A stretch of DNA of 64,000 nucleotides from Rhizobiaceae bacterium CPCC 101076 (GTDB taxonomy: Bacteria > Pseudomonadota > Alphaproteobacteria > Rhizobiales > Methylopilaceae): the NCBI GenBank assembly GCA_003347645.1, contig QDFX01000001.1, positions 345,199 to 409,198 of the forward strand, in the 5' to 3' direction. The notes below the pieces were generated by a model that was not told the DNA's origin, did no database searches, and saw only the letters and a list, made by a program, of their open reading frames with translations. Each line of letters begins with the position of its first letter. Position 1 is the first letter of the stretch. The translations under genes were made by a program, and so were the position numbers. Of the stretch, positions 1 through 9,550 are shown piece by piece.

Positions 1-1372
1 GGTTGACCACCACGTCTTCGGTCACGGGCAGGCCGGCGAACGGGCTTTCCGGCGGGAACTGGCCGAGCGGCTGGGGGGTCGACCATGCGAGTGCGCCGCC
101 GAGCACACGGCCGCCGCGACGCAGCCGAACCGGGACGAGGTCGTCGCCTTCGGCAGCGGCAAGGCGCGTTCCGGCGAAGCGGAGAAGCATGCCGCCGTTC
201 TGCACCCAGGTCGTGAGCGCATCCTTGGCGTGCGGCGTCAAAGTGCCGACATCGGCGAGCGCGATCACCGGCACGCCGTCCTCGATGAAGCGCTGGATCG
301 AATCCGACGGCGAGCCGCCGGATGAATTGCGGACGTCGGCGAAGGGTTCGAGTGCGCGACTGAGATAATAGACCGGGGAGAGCAGAGGCTGCGCGGTGTC
401 CGACGTCGCGCCCGAGACGATGCCGACCGCGCGGCGGCGCCAGCGTTCGTCGAGAAGCTGCACGCCGCCGGCCGAGCGGCCATCGGTCAGCTCGATACGG
501 GCGACTTCGTTGCGGAGCTCCAGAGGCATTTCGAGCCGCGCCTTCGTTTCGGTTTCGTTCGCGCCCAAGGTGTACCGAGTCTCGCCGAGCGGCCGTCCGC
601 GAAGGTCGAAGGCGCGGACAAGACCTGTTTCGCCCGTACCCGTCTCGGCGCGAAGCACGCGTGCGGTCAGTGCGTCCGGGGCATTGTCCGCGGCGGCGAG
701 GGCGCGAGCACTGTTCTGCGGAACGTGGACGGCGAGGCGGCTGTCATTGCCGAGCTTTGATAGCGGGTCGGCGAAGCCCCGCCCGTTGCCCGTTTCAAGC
801 CCGTCCGAGAGCCAGGTGACGTCGCTGCCCGCATGATCCGCCACGAAACGCGAGATCGCGGGAAGATGCGAGGTGCGGTCGCGGGTGAAGGGCTGCGGCG
901 TGATCAGCTTCAGGGCATCGCGCGCCTGCGAGGCCGTTCCGACTACGATATCGGCCGGCTCGCCGCTGAGACCGAGCAGGGCAACCGGTCGGTCCGCGGT
1001 CTCGGCCGCGGTGAGTTCGGCTTCAGCGGTTGCGATCCGCGCTTCCCAATCGGGAGCGGCCGGCCAGCCGTCGTCTACGAGCAACAGGAGCGGTCCGGAG
1101 CCCGGCGCGGCGGTCGATGCCGGGTTCAGGATCGGCCCGGCGAGGAACAAGATGATCAGCGCGGCCAGACCGAGCCGCAGCGCCACCAGCCACCATGGCG
1201 TCCGGGCAGCCGTCTCCTCGGTTGGCACGATGTCGAGCAGGAGCCGGAGCGGCGGGAAATCGACCTTGCGCGGCCTTGGCGGCACGAGGCGCAGCAGCCA
1301 ATAGAGCGCCGGCAGCCCCAGCAGCGCGGTCAGCATCCAGGGACTGAGGAAGGCAAGGCCGAGCGCGCTCAT
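1..1372 (-). CDS. BatA/DUF4159-type membrane protein, 3' end missing
   Basis: The reading frame stays open from an ATG at 1372 to the window edge, so about 457 residues are visible and the C-terminus is lost. It starts MSALGLAFLSPWML and has two early membrane segments (about residues 5-25 and 60-80) separated by a RPRKVDFPPLRLL stretch, the usual N-terminal BatA double-membrane domain. A von Willebrand-like periplasmic part follows (LLLLVDDGW near residue 95). The start overlaps the DUF58 stop as ATGA, so it is translationally coupled. Proteins of this layout usually carry a C-terminal DUF4159 domain, which would lie outside the window; that part is inference. The role, with MoxR and DUF58, is probably envelope stress or chaperone-like, and is not experimentally defined for this family. 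Confidence 0.8.
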   Translation of the reverse strand, partial: MSALGLAFLSPWMLTALLGLPALYWLLRLVPPRPRKVDFPPLRLLLDIVPTEETAARTPWWLVALRLGLAALIILFLAGPILNPASTAAPGSGPLLLLVDDGWPAAPDWEARIATAEAELTAAETADRPVALLGLSGEPADIVVGTASQARDALKLITPQPFTRDRTSHLPAISRFVADHAGSDVTWLSDGLETGNGRGFADPLSKLGNDSRLAVHVPQNSARALAAADNAPDALTARVLRAETGTGETGLVRAFDLRGRPLGETRYTLGANETETKARLEMPLELRNEVARIELTDGRSAGGVQLLDERWRRRAVGIVSGATSDTAQPLLSPVYYLSRALEPFADVRNSSGGSPSDSIQRFIEDGVPVIALADVGTLTPHAKDALTTWVQNGGMLLRFAGTRLAAAEGDDLVPVRLRRGGRVLGGALAWSTPQPLGQFPPESPFAGLPVTEDVVVN

Positions 1373-2283
1373 CCGGTCAGGCCTTCTGGTCGCTCGGCAA
1401 GCCGGGCGTGGAGAGCGAGGAGAGCTTCGGAGGCGCCGCGATCGGTCCGGTGCAGGGCGATCGACCAGCCGATCGGAGTGGCCAGATCCCTCAGCGAGTC
1501 ACGGTGCAACGCGAGGCGGCGGGTATAGTCGGCGCGGAGATCCTGGGCGCGACCAAACGTGAATTTGCCGGCGCCCTCGGGCTCGATGAACTCCGTGCGG
1601 CCGGAGAAGGGGAAGGTTTCTTCGACAGGATCGGAGATCGCCATCAGGTGGCCGCGCGCGCCACGGCCGGCAATGCCGTTGACCGCCTGGACGATCTCAT
1701 CGACCGGTTCGAGGAAGTCGCCGATCAGCACTGCTTCCGAGAGAGGGGACAAAGCCGCCGGGCGTGGCAGGCCCTCGTCGGCTCCGGCATGGATCAGGGT
1801 TTCGGCCAGGATATCGACCGCGCGCCGGCTCGACGTCGGTGCGCCGAGGCCGAGCAAACCCACTCGTTCGCCGCCGCGCACGAGGATGTCGGCCAGAGCG
1901 AGCGCCAGGATAACCGCGCGCTCGACTTTCGAATCCTGCGCGAGGTTCGACTTGAAGTTCATCGAGCGCGAGCGGTCGATCCAGATCCAGACCGTGTGCG
2001 CTGCTTCCCATTCCTGTTCGCGGACATAGAGATGATCGCCGCGTGCGGATCGGCGCCAATCGACCCGGCTTGCGGACTCGCCCGAGGCAAACCGCCGAAA
2101 TTGCCAGAAATTCTCGCCCGTGCCGGAACGCCGGCGTCCATGGAGGCCGTGGATGACGGTGGCGGATGTGCGTCTTGCCGCTACAACCAGTCTCGGCATC
2201 GCGGCGGCCAGTTCCAGCGCTCCGCCCCGGTGGCGCGGACCAATTCCGGTTTCAGTCGGGTCGAGCGTCCGGACTTGGACCAT
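1369..2283 (-). CDS. DUF58 domain-containing protein
   Basis: 304 residues, soluble. The DUF58 signature is clear: GENFWQFRRFASGE, then DWRRSARGDHLYVREQE, then VWIWIDRSRSM, whose D-x-S-x-S pattern resembles a von Willebrand factor A metal site. The gene starts 8 bp after the moxR stop and overlaps the next membrane gene by ATGA, giving a three-gene operon moxR-DUF58-BatA. In this family DUF58 proteins accompany MoxR ATPases and are thought to help maturation or folding of membrane complexes; the specific client here is unknown. Confidence 0.9.
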   Translation of the reverse strand: MVQVRTLDPTETGIGPRHRGGALELAAAMPRLVVAARRTSATVIHGLHGRRRSGTGENFWQFRRFASGESASRVDWRRSARGDHLYVREQEWEAAHTVWIWIDRSRSMNFKSNLAQDSKVERAVILALALADILVRGGERVGLLGLGAPTSSRRAVDILAETLIHAGADEGLPRPAALSPLSEAVLIGDFLEPVDEIVQAVNGIAGRGARGHLMAISDPVEETFPFSGRTEFIEPEGAGKFTFGRAQDLRADYTRRLALHRDSLRDLATPIGWSIALHRTDRGASEALLALHARLAERPEGLTG

Positions 2284-2291
2284 CCCGCTCC

Positions 2292-3296
2292 TCAGACGAG
2301 CTTCGCCGTTAGGCGTTTGACGACGTCGGGGATCGTCTGCCCCTCGGCGCGCGCGGCGAAGGTGAGCGCCATCCTGTGCTTGAGAACGGGCTCCGCGAGA
2401 TCAATCACGTCATCGACAGATGGAGCAAAGCGTCCTTCGAGCAAGGCCCGGGCACGAACCGCGAGCATCAGCGACTGGCTGGCGCGCGGGCCGGGACCCC
2501 AGGCGATCAGGGGCGCGATGGCCGGATCGGCGGTTTCCGGACGGGCCGAACGAACGAGATCGAGGATCGCGTCGACCACGCTGTCGCCGACCGGAAGGCG
2601 GCGGATCAGCCGCTGGGCGGCAAGAAGGTCGTCCGCGGTCATGACGGTACGCGGCTTCACTTCGTCGGCGCCCGTGGTCTCCAGCAGAATGCGGCGTTCC
2701 TCGGCGCGGCCGGGATAGGCCACGTCGATCTGCATCAGGAAGCGGTCGAGCTGCGCCTCGGGCAGGGGATAGGTGCCTTCCTGCTCCAGCGGGTTCTGCG
2801 TCGCCAGCACGTGGAAAGGAGCCGGCAGGTCGTAGCGCGCGCCGGCCACCGTGACGTGGTGTTCCTGCATCGCCTGCAGCAGCGCCGACTGGGTGCGCGG
2901 GCTGGCGCGGTTGATCTCGTCGGCCATCAGGAGCTGGGCGAAGATCGGGCCACGGATGAAGCGGAACGCACGCGCTCCGCCCTGGCCTTCTTCAAGGACT
3001 TCCGAACCGAGAATGTCGGAGGGCATCAAGTCCGGGGTGAACTGAACGCGGCGGGCATCCATGCCGAGCACGGTGCCCATCGCCTCGACCAGTTTCGTCT
3101 TGGCAAGGCCCGGAACGCCCACGAGCAGCGCGTGGCTTCCGCAGAGTACCGTCAGGAGCGCCCGTTCGACCACGGTCTCCTGACCGAAAATGATCTCGCC
3201 AAGGGCGGCTTTGGCGGCCGTGACGTTGTCGATCATGCCTTCCGCAGAGCGGAGGATCATGGCGTCCAGGGATTCGGCTTCGGCGGTTGGGCTCAT
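2292..3296 (-). CDS. moxR: MoxR family AAA+ ATPase
   Basis: 334 residues. Walker A is the MoxR variant GVPGLAKTKLVEAM, Walker B is LLMADEINRASPRTQSALL, and sensor 1 follows in ATQNPLEQEGTYPLPEAQLD. I chose the ATG at 3296 (MSPTAEAESLD) because a GAGGAGG ribosome-binding site precedes it; the same frame runs 20 codons further upstream without such a site. MoxR ATPases act as chaperones for assembly of metal- or cofactor-containing complexes. The gene leads the operon with DUF58 and the BatA-like protein and diverges from the DUF6111 gene across a 204 bp spacer. Confidence 0.93.
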   Translation of the reverse strand: MSPTAEAESLDAMILRSAEGMIDNVTAAKAALGEIIFGQETVVERALLTVLCGSHALLVGVPGLAKTKLVEAMGTVLGMDARRVQFTPDLMPSDILGSEVLEEGQGGARAFRFIRGPIFAQLLMADEINRASPRTQSALLQAMQEHHVTVAGARYDLPAPFHVLATQNPLEQEGTYPLPEAQLDRFLMQIDVAYPGRAEERRILLETTGADEVKPRTVMTADDLLAAQRLIRRLPVGDSVVDAILDLVRSARPETADPAIAPLIAWGPGPRASQSLMLAVRARALLEGRFAPSVDDVIDLAEPVLKHRMALTFAARAEGQTIPDVVKRLTAKLV

Positions 3297-3500
3297 CGGG
3301 CCTCCTCGATGCAGTTTACGCAACATCCACGCCATGAGTGCCCGTCTGGCTTGCATGGCTCATGTACGTTGAGAGTATGGTGCCGGGTCGAAAAGGGCGA
3401 GAGCGTGACGCCCATACATTCCGTCAACGTGGCTGTGGCAGGATGATGAAACGCCCGGTCTCGTCTCCGGAGAGTGAATTCAAAACGGGCAATTAGCCGA

Positions 3501-3779
3501 ATGATCCGCCTCGTCATCCCAAGCATCCTGCTCTTTTCACTGCCCTTTGCTGTCTATTATGTGTGGCTGAAGCTTGAGCAGCGCCGACACCCTGAGACGA
3601 CCTGGGCTGTCACAAATCTCCTGTGGGCAGCAGTCGTGGGTGCGGCGCTTTCACTCGGGGGCTTCGTCTTCTTCGTCGACCCTACCGGCGCGCCGCCTGA
3701 TTCCATCTATGTCCCGCCCCGCTACGAGGACGGCGTTCTGGTGCCTGGCCATTTCGAGCCGCGTCACAAGGCGAAATGA
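3501..3779 (+). CDS. DUF6111 family membrane protein
   Basis: 92 residues with the ATG at 3501 (MIRLVIPSILLFSLPF), which fits the usual start of this family; an in-frame ATG nine codons earlier is less likely. Two membrane segments are visible, residues 3-22 and about 40-60, followed by a proline-rich tail (DSIYVPPRYEDGVLVPGHF). The stop overlaps the cca start as ATGA, so the two genes are co-translated. DUF6111 proteins are restricted to alphaproteobacteria and commonly precede cca; the function is not known. Confidence 0.82.
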   Translation: MIRLVIPSILLFSLPFAVYYVWLKLEQRRHPETTWAVTNLLWAAVVGAALSLGGFVFFVDPTGAPPDSIYVPPRYEDGVLVPGHFEPRHKAK

Positions 3780-4987
3780 TGGGCGCCATCCGGCAAGTCC
3801 TCGCGGAGCGCCATCTCGCCAGGCTGTTCGAGGCGCTGGACGGGCAGGGTGAGGAAATCCGCATCGCGGGGGGAGCCGTGCGCGACGCGCTGCTCGGCAC
3901 CGTTCCGGACGAGATCGACCTTGCCACGACCGCGCTTCCGGACGAGATCGTCCGCCGCGCCGAGGCGGCTGGGCTCAAACCGGTGCCGACCGGCATCGAG
4001 CACGGCACGGTCACGGTGGTTGTCGACGGACGCCCGTTCGAGGTGACGACGTTGCGCCGCGACGTCGAGACCGACGGCCGCCATGCGGTGGTCGCGTTCG
4101 GCCGGGATTGGGAAGAGGACGCCAAAAGGCGCGATTTCACCATCAACGGCCTGTTCCTCGACCGCGAGGGTCAGGTTCATGACTTCATAGGTGGCAAGTC
4201 CGACATCGAGGCGCGCCGTATCCGCTTCATCGGCGACGCCACCACCCGCATTCGCGAGGATTATCTTCGCATCCTGCGCTTCTTCCGCTTCTTCGCCCGA
4301 TACGCGGACGGCGATCCCGACGAGGAGGCGCTTCACGCCGCGATCGCCGAGCGCGAAGGTCTGCTCAACCTGTCCCGTGAGCGGATTCGTGTCGAACTCC
4401 TGAAGACACTCGCGGCCCGGCGAGCCGCGGACGCATTTGACATCTTGTCCGAGACCGGCCTGTTCGGTCTGGTCACCGGCGGAATTGCGCGTCTGTCGCG
4501 GTTGCGCCGCCTGTGGGAGCTTGAGCAGATTCTTGGCCGACGGCCAGACCCGGTTCTCAGGCTCGCCGCTGTTGGATTGTTCGTAGAGGACGATGCGGAG
4601 CGGCTGCGCGAAAGGCTGAGATTGTCGAACGAGGAGGCTGGCAGGCTGCGTGCATTGGCCGGACCGCCGTTCGATGCCAGCGGCGAGGCGTCATCGAAAG
4701 TCCTGCTCTACCGGCTCGGCGCACCGACATATGACGGCAGGGTCATGCTCGGCTGGATCGATGCCGGGGCTTCGCCGATGGATTTCGCCTGGCGCGATCG
4801 TCTCACGCTGCCGGAGCGCTGGACCGCGCCGCGCTTTCCGATCGGTGGAACCGACCTTTCGAGGTGGGGCGTCGATAAGGGACCGGAAATGGGCAGTCTC
4901 TTGAAAGCGCTCGAGGAACGCTGGATTGCAGCCGGTTTCCCGGACGATATGGATTTCGGCGCCGAACTCGCGCGGATCAGAGGCTGA
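3776..4987 (+). CDS. cca: CCA tRNA nucleotidyltransferase / poly(A) polymerase family
   Basis: 403 residues, a class II nucleotidyltransferase that adds or repairs the 3' CCA of tRNA in the cytosol. The head domain shows IRIAGGAVRDALLG and the metal-binding DEIDLATTALPDEI near residues 24-60. The template-region motifs follow: EVTTLRRDVETDGRH, RRDFTINGLF and RIREDYLRILRFFRFFARY. The C-terminal half lacks an obvious HD domain. It shares a 4 bp overlap with the DUF6111 gene. A pure poly(A) polymerase activity cannot be excluded from sequence, but a single copy next to DUF6111 is the standard cca position in this group. Confidence 0.93.
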   Translation: MMGAIRQVLAERHLARLFEALDGQGEEIRIAGGAVRDALLGTVPDEIDLATTALPDEIVRRAEAAGLKPVPTGIEHGTVTVVVDGRPFEVTTLRRDVETDGRHAVVAFGRDWEEDAKRRDFTINGLFLDREGQVHDFIGGKSDIEARRIRFIGDATTRIREDYLRILRFFRFFARYADGDPDEEALHAAIAEREGLLNLSRERIRVELLKTLAARRAADAFDILSETGLFGLVTGGIARLSRLRRLWELEQILGRRPDPVLRLAAVGLFVEDDAERLRERLRLSNEEAGRLRALAGPPFDASGEASSKVLLYRLGAPTYDGRVMLGWIDAGASPMDFAWRDRLTLPERWTAPRFPIGGTDLSRWGVDKGPEMGSLLKALEERWIAAGFPDDMDFGAELARIRG

Positions 4988-5045
4988 CAGCGAAGCGGGC
5001 AGACACCACATCCAGGTCTCGATTTCCCGGAGAGGTGGCGCATCG

Positions 5046-5546
5046 ATGATGAAGCCCGCTTTGATCGCCGCCATCCTGCTGGCGGCATCGGTTCCCGCTC
5101 ATGCCGACGTACGGGTCAGCTTCTCCGACCCGTCCAAGTTCAGCGATGCCAGCTATATCGACCGCCGGACGCCGAAGACCGGGAGCGGCGCGCTCCGTCA
5201 GATCGAGGCCTATCTGGTTCGCCTCGGCGATCAATATCTCGCGCCAGGGCAGCGGGCCGAGATCGAGATTCTGAATGTCGACCTCGCCGGAGAATACCGC
5301 CCATGGCTGCGCGGTGGCTTCGACGACGTCAGGATCGTCGACGACATCACGCCGCCGAGCATCAAGGTCCGTTATCGCCTGCTGGAACGCGGACGGGTGG
5401 TGCTGGCGGGTGAGGAACGCGTCACCGACATGAATTATCTCTGGGGCGGATACCGCTCTTCATCGGACAGCCTGTCCCACGAGAAGACCATGCTCCGGAC
5501 CTGGTTCCGCAAGCGCTTCCTCAATCGCATACCGCCGCGCGCCTGA
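5046..5546 (+). CDS. DUF3016 domain exported protein
   Basis: 166 residues starting MMKPALIAAILLAASVPAHADV, a Sec signal peptide with probable cleavage after AHA. The mature part has DVRVSFSDPSKFSDASY, an acidic ADSIEIL-like strand region (AEIEILNVDLAGEYRPW) and WFRKRFL at the end, all typical of DUF3016. The GGAGAGG at 5030-5036 serves as ribosome-binding site. It lies 58 bp after cca and ends 4 bp from the convergent hemF stop. The function of the family is unknown; a periplasmic location is inferred from the signal peptide. Confidence 0.85.
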   Translation: MMKPALIAAILLAASVPAHADVRVSFSDPSKFSDASYIDRRTPKTGSGALRQIEAYLVRLGDQYLAPGQRAEIEILNVDLAGEYRPWLRGGFDDVRIVDDITPPSIKVRYRLLERGRVVLAGEERVTDMNYLWGGYRSSSDSLSHEKTMLRTWFRKRFLNRIPPRA

Positions 5547-5550
5547 TTTT

Positions 5551-6420
5551 CTAGGGCCACTTCACCAGTGGCGGCATGGACGACAGGATCGAATCGACAT
5601 TGCCGCCGGTCTTCAGGCCGAAAATGGTGCCGCGATCGTAGAGCAGGTTGAATTCGACGTAGCGGCCCCGCCGTACCAGCTGCTCGTCGCGATCGGCCTT
5701 GGTCCAAGGCGTATTCATGTTACGCCGCACGATCTCGGGATAGATCGCGAGGAACGCTTCGCCGACGGCCTGGGTGAAGGCGAAATCAGCTTCGAAGTTT
5801 CCCGAATCCAGCCAGTCGTAGAAGATGCCGCCGACGCCACGGGGCTCGTTCCTGTGTTTCAACCAGAAATACTCGTCGCACCAAGCCTTGTAGCGCTCGT
5901 AATCGGCGACCGGATGGGCGCGGCAGGCGGCCTCGAAGGCCGTGTGGAAATCCTTGGTGTCCGGATCATCCTGGGTGCGGCGCCGGTCGAGCACGGGGGT
6001 GAGATCGCCGCCGCCGCCGAACCAGGTCTTGGTCGTCCGCACATGCCGCGTGTTCATATGGACGGCAGGGACGTTCGGATTGCGTGGATGGGCGATCAGG
6101 GAGATGCCCGAGGCCCAGAAGCGCGGATCCTCCTCGGCGCCGGGAATCTGGCCACGGAACTCCGGCGAGAACTCGCCGAACACGGTCGAGCAGTGGACGC
6201 CGCATTTCTCGAAGACTCGCCCCGAGATCATCGACATCATGCCGCCGCCGCCGGGACGACCGGCATGGTCGGTGCGCTGCCAGGGCGTACGGACGAATCG
6301 GCCGGCCCCCAGCCCCTCGTTTCCGGGGGCATCCGCTGCCTCGTCCTCAAGCGATTCGAAGGTCGCGCAGATCCTGTCGCGGAGTTCCTCGAACCAGGCA
6401 GTCGTTGAATTCTGATCCAT
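5551..6420 (-). CDS. hemF: Oxygen-dependent coproporphyrinogen-III oxidase
   Basis: 289 residues. This enzyme converts coproporphyrinogen III to protoporphyrinogen IX with O2 in heme synthesis. The family signature [21 protein letters not shown] is near complete, with [22 protein letters not shown] before it and the C-terminal [18 protein letters not shown] that closes HemF proteins. It is transcribed away from petABC, and the 247 bp spacer between them holds an FNR/FixK-like half-conserved palindrome 60 bp upstream of this start, which would suit oxygen control; that regulation is inferred. Confidence 0.96.
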   Translation of the reverse strand: MDQNSTTAWFEELRDRICATFESLEDEAADAPGNEGLGAGRFVRTPWQRTDHAGRPGGGGMMSMISGRVFEKCGVHCSTVFGEFSPEFRGQIPGAEEDPRFWASGISLIAHPRNPNVPAVHMNTRHVRTTKTWFGGGGDLTPVLDRRRTQDDPDTKDFHTAFEAACRAHPVADYERYKAWCDEYFWLKHRNEPRGVGGIFYDWLDSGNFEADFAFTQAVGEAFLAIYPEIVRRNMNTPWTKADRDEQLVRRGRYVEFNLLYDRGTIFGLKTGGNVDSILSSMPPLVKWP

Positions 6421-6479
6421 ACTCTCATCGTTGTTGGCGACGTTCGGAGGCTTTCTATAGAAGCCGTGCCGACTTGGCC

Positions 6480-6493
6480 TTGCGTGCGATCAA
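6480..6493. promoter_or_regulatory. Imperfect FNR/FixK-like box
   Basis: TTGCGTGCGATCAA compared with the FNR/FixK consensus TTGAT-N4-ATCAA: the right half is perfect and the left half keeps only TTG. It lies 60 bp upstream of the hemF start and about 175 bp upstream of petA, both genes of oxygen-related metabolism. This is a motif match by eye only. Confidence 0.3.
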
Positions 6494-6562
6494 ACGAATC
6501 CGTGCGACATGGTGTCGTGCGGAAGGCCTCACTCTGGACAAATACCAATCTGCGAGCCAATA

Positions 6563-6599
6563 ACGCCCGCTAAATCATCGGGCGTACGACGTTCGTACG
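6563..6599. repeat. Two adjacent inverted repeats in the petABC leader
   Basis: ACGCCCG (6563-6569) pairs with CGGGCGT (6579-6585) across 9 bases, and CGTACGA (6583-6589) pairs with TCGTACG (6593-6599) across 3 bases. The two hairpins overlap by three bases, so they could be mutually exclusive RNA structures or a protein-binding site. They end 69 bp before the petA start. Confidence 0.4.
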
Positions 6600-6667
6600 A
6601 GCCTCATCTTGTCGGTCGGAAGACTGCGGGAGGGCAACCCAGAAACTCCAGGAATGAGGTGACGGAC

Positions 6668-7234
6668 GTGGCGACGCCGAGCTTGGTTGAACCGACCCGC
6701 CGAGACTTCCTCTATCTGGCGACTGGCGCAGTGGCTGTTGTCGGCGCTGGTGCCGTTGCGTGGCCCTTCATCAACCAGATGAACCCGGACGCCTCGACAC
6801 TGGCGCTTGCATCGACCGAGGTCGACATCGCGCCGATCGCGGAAGGTCAGAGCATCACTGTCAAATGGCGCGGCCGCCCGGTCTTCGTGCGTCACCGCAC
6901 GGCGAAGGAGATCGAAGAGGGCAAGGCCGTTCCGCTGTCCGATCTCGTCGATCGTGCCGCCCGCAATCCGAACATCGACGGTGGCGACACTGCCGATGCG
7001 ACCGACCAGAACCGTGCCGCCGCCGGCAAGGAGCAGTGGCTGATCATGATCGGTACCTGTACCCATCTCGGCTGCGTGCCGCTCGGTCAGGCCGGCGATT
7101 ACGACGGCTGGTTCTGCCCGTGCCACGGCTCGCACTACGATACGGCCGGCCGTATCCGTAAGGGCCCGGCGCCGGAGAACCTGCATATCCCGCCGTACGC
7201 TTTCACGAACGACACCACGATCCGGATCGGTTGA
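6668..7234 (+). CDS. petA: Ubiquinol-cytochrome c reductase iron-sulfur (Rieske) subunit
   Basis: 188 residues from the GTG at 6668, chosen because GAGGTG at 6656-6661 is a well-spaced ribosome-binding site; a GTG at 6659 (three codons earlier) is an alternative. A twin-arginine motif [12 protein letters not shown] leads a single membrane anchor. Rieske [2Fe-2S] ligands are CTHLGC (Cys131, His133) and CPCHGSHYD (Cys150, His153), with the structural disulfide pair Cys136 and Cys152. It is the first gene of petABC, 34 bp before petB, and transfers electrons from quinol to cytochrome c1. Confidence 0.95.
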   Translation: MATPSLVEPTRRDFLYLATGAVAVVGAGAVAWPFINQMNPDASTLALASTEVDIAPIAEGQSITVKWRGRPVFVRHRTAKEIEEGKAVPLSDLVDRAARNPNIDGGDTADATDQNRAAAGKEQWLIMIGTCTHLGCVPLGQAGDYDGWFCPCHGSHYDTAGRIRKGPAPENLHIPPYAFTNDTTIRIG

Positions 7235-7268
7235 TCCGGCCCTCCGAGGCCGCCAAGGCGAGATAACG

Positions 7269-8549
7269 ATGAGCGGACATTCGACCTACAACCCGCAGAA
7301 CCCGGTGCTGAAGTGGTTCGAGGCCCGGCTGCCGATCGTCGGCTTGATCCACTCCTCGTTCGTCGCCTATCCGACGCCGCGCAACCTGAACTATTGGTGG
7401 ACCTTCGGCGCCATCCTGTCGGTCATGCTCGGCGTCCAGATCATCACTGGCGTCGTGCTCGCCATGCACTACACGCCGCATGTCGATCTCGCCTTCAACT
7501 CCGTCGAGCACATCATGCGCGACGTGAACTACGGCTGGCTGCTGCGCTACATGCACGCCAACGGCGCGTCCATGTTCTTCATCGCCGTCTACATCCACAT
7601 GTTCCGTGGTCTCTATTACGGCTCCTACAAGGCGCCGCGTGAGGTGCTGTGGATGCTGGGCGTCGTCATCTTCCTGCTGATGATGGCCACCGGCTTCATG
7701 GGGTACGTGCTGCCGTGGGGTCAGATGTCGCTCTGGGGCGCCATCGTCATCACCAATCTCTTCTCGGCGATCCCGATCGTCGGCGAGTACGTCACCACCT
7801 GGCTGTGGGGCGGCTTCTCGGTCGATAATCCGACGCTGAACCGCTTCTTCTCGCTGCACTACCTGCTGCCGTTCATGATCGCGGGCGTCGTCGGCCTGCA
7901 TATCTGGGCGCTGCATGTCACCGGCCAGAACAACCCGACCGGCGTCGAGGTGAAATCGACGAGCGACACCGTGGCATTCACGCCCTATGCCACGCTGAAG
8001 GACGGCTTCGCGGTCGTCTGCTTCTTCATCTTCTTCGCTTGGTTCATCTTCTACACGCCGAACTATCTCGGCCACGCGGACAACTACATCCGCGCCAACC
8101 CGCTGCAGACGCCGGCGCACATTGTTCCGGAATGGTACTTCCTGCCGTTCTACGCGATCCTGCGTGCCATCCCGTCGAAGCTCGGCGGCGTGGTGGCCAT
8201 GTTCAGCGCCATCATCGTGCTGTTCTTCCTGCCCTGGCTCGACACTGCGAAGGTCCGCTCGGCGAAGTATCGTCCGCTGTATCGCTACTTCTTCTGGATA
8301 TTCGTCGTCGTCTGCATCCTGCTCGGCTATATCGGCGCGAGCCCGCCCGAGGGCCTCTACATCACGGTCGGCCGCTTGCTGACGGCTTACTACTTCCTGC
8401 ACTTCCTCGTGATCCTGCCGGTTCTCGGCCTCGTCGAGAAACCACTCCCGCTGCCGGCCTCGATCACGGAAGCCGTGCTTGGACCGAACCATGGCGGCGT
8501 TTCCGTCGTGCCGTCGTCGAGCGCCGCCGCACCGGAGCGCAGAGCTTGA
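7269..8549 (+). CDS. petB: Cytochrome b of the bc1 complex
   Basis: 426 residues, a polytopic membrane protein with the b-type heme and quinone sites. Visible markers are [16 protein letters not shown] with the first heme histidine region, [35 protein letters not shown], and the Qo-site PEW motif in [17 protein letters not shown]. The length matches the unsplit, long cytochrome b of proteobacteria with 8 helices and a C-terminal tail. It lies between petA and petC with short spacers, so all three bc1 subunits are made from one mRNA. Confidence 0.97.
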   Translation: MSGHSTYNPQNPVLKWFEARLPIVGLIHSSFVAYPTPRNLNYWWTFGAILSVMLGVQIITGVVLAMHYTPHVDLAFNSVEHIMRDVNYGWLLRYMHANGASMFFIAVYIHMFRGLYYGSYKAPREVLWMLGVVIFLLMMATGFMGYVLPWGQMSLWGAIVITNLFSAIPIVGEYVTTWLWGGFSVDNPTLNRFFSLHYLLPFMIAGVVGLHIWALHVTGQNNPTGVEVKSTSDTVAFTPYATLKDGFAVVCFFIFFAWFIFYTPNYLGHADNYIRANPLQTPAHIVPEWYFLPFYAILRAIPSKLGGVVAMFSAIIVLFFLPWLDTAKVRSAKYRPLYRYFFWIFVVVCILLGYIGASPPEGLYITVGRLLTAYYFLHFLVILPVLGLVEKPLPLPASITEAVLGPNHGGVSVVPSSSAAAPERRA

Positions 8550-8581
8550 TCCGCGACCGCCTGTCCCCGAGGACCCGCCCG

Positions 8582-9424
8582 ATGACGCATGCTCTCGTCC
8601 AGGCCGTGAAAGCGGCAGCCGTTGCGATCGCCGTGTTCGCCGCGACGCCAAGCCTCGCCGCGGAAGGCGGCGCTCATCCGGAAAAGGCTGGCTGGAGCTT
8701 CAGCGGCCCGTTGGGTCACTTCGACCGTGGCCAGCTGCAGCGCGGCTTCAAGGTCTATCGCGAGGTCTGTGCCAGCTGTCACTCGATGAACCTGATCTCG
8801 TTCCGCAACCTGATGGAAGAGGGCGGTCCGGAATTCTCGGAAGGCCAGGTCCGTCAGCTCGCGAGCGAATACAAGGTCACCGACGGTCCGAACGATGCAG
8901 GCGAGATGTTCGAGCGCCCGGCCCGTCTGTCCGATCGCTTCCCGTCGCCGTTCCCGAACGAGCAGGCGGCACGCGCAGCCCAGGGCGGCGCCTATCCGCC
9001 GGACTTCTCGCTACTGGCCAAGGCCCGCACCTATTCGCGCGGTGTCTGGCTGTCGCTGCTCGACCTCGTCCTGCAGTACCAGGAGCACGGCCCGGACTAC
9101 ATTCACGCTCTGCTCACCGGCTATGACCATCAGCCGCCGGAGGGTTCGCACGGCCAGACCGGCCTGCACTACAACCCGTATTTCCCGGGCGGCTGGATTG
9201 CGATGCCAAAGCCGATCAGCGACGGCCAGGTCGAGTATCCGGACGGCTCGCCGACCACGGTCGAGCAGTATTCGCGCGACGTCTCGGCGTTCATGATGTG
9301 GGCTGCCGAGCCGCATCTCGAAACCCGCAAGCGCATCGGCTTCCAGGTGATGGTCTTCCTCATCATCTTCGCCGGCCTGCTGTACTTCACCAAGAAGAAG
9401 GTCTGGAGCGACGTCGCTCACTGA
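8582..9424 (+). CDS. petC: Cytochrome c1
   Basis: 280 residues from the ATG at 8582 (MTHALVQAVKAAAVAIAVFA), giving a signal peptide that ends at SLAA. The heme c motif is CASCH at residues 63-67 and the axial methionine region is GGWIAMPKPISDG. A C-terminal membrane anchor (QVMVFLIIFAGLLYF) and a basic KKKVWSD tail hold it on the periplasmic face. This is a stand-alone c1, not the fused cytochrome b/c1 polyprotein of Bradyrhizobium. It ends the operon 32 bp after petB and is followed by a strong terminator. Confidence 0.96.
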   Translation: MTHALVQAVKAAAVAIAVFAATPSLAAEGGAHPEKAGWSFSGPLGHFDRGQLQRGFKVYREVCASCHSMNLISFRNLMEEGGPEFSEGQVRQLASEYKVTDGPNDAGEMFERPARLSDRFPSPFPNEQAARAAQGGAYPPDFSLLAKARTYSRGVWLSLLDLVLQYQEHGPDYIHALLTGYDHQPPEGSHGQTGLHYNPYFPGGWIAMPKPISDGQVEYPDGSPTTVEQYSRDVSAFMMWAAEPHLETRKRIGFQVMVFLIIFAGLLYFTKKKVWSDVAH

Positions 9425-9443
9425 TCTTCGCCACCAGTCGCGA

Positions 9444-9468
9444 ACGGGCCCTGCGGGGCCCGTTTTCA
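9444..9468 (+). terminator. Terminator of petABC
   Basis: Perfect 8 bp stem ACGGGCCC / GGGCCCGT with loop TGCG (9444-9463), followed by TTTC. It lies 20 bp after the petC stop. Confidence 0.8.
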
Positions 9469-9550
9469 TGTCCGGTTCTGAAAGCGCTTTGACACGGCGG
9501 GCGTACTGAGCATGATGCCGCCCCCGCCCGATCCCCTCTGAAGAGATCCA

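Noticed and set aside
7203..8651. A 482-codon minus-strand frame opposite petB
   Set aside because: It gives an Asp/Arg/His-rich product and is the reverse of cytochrome b codons; no signature found.
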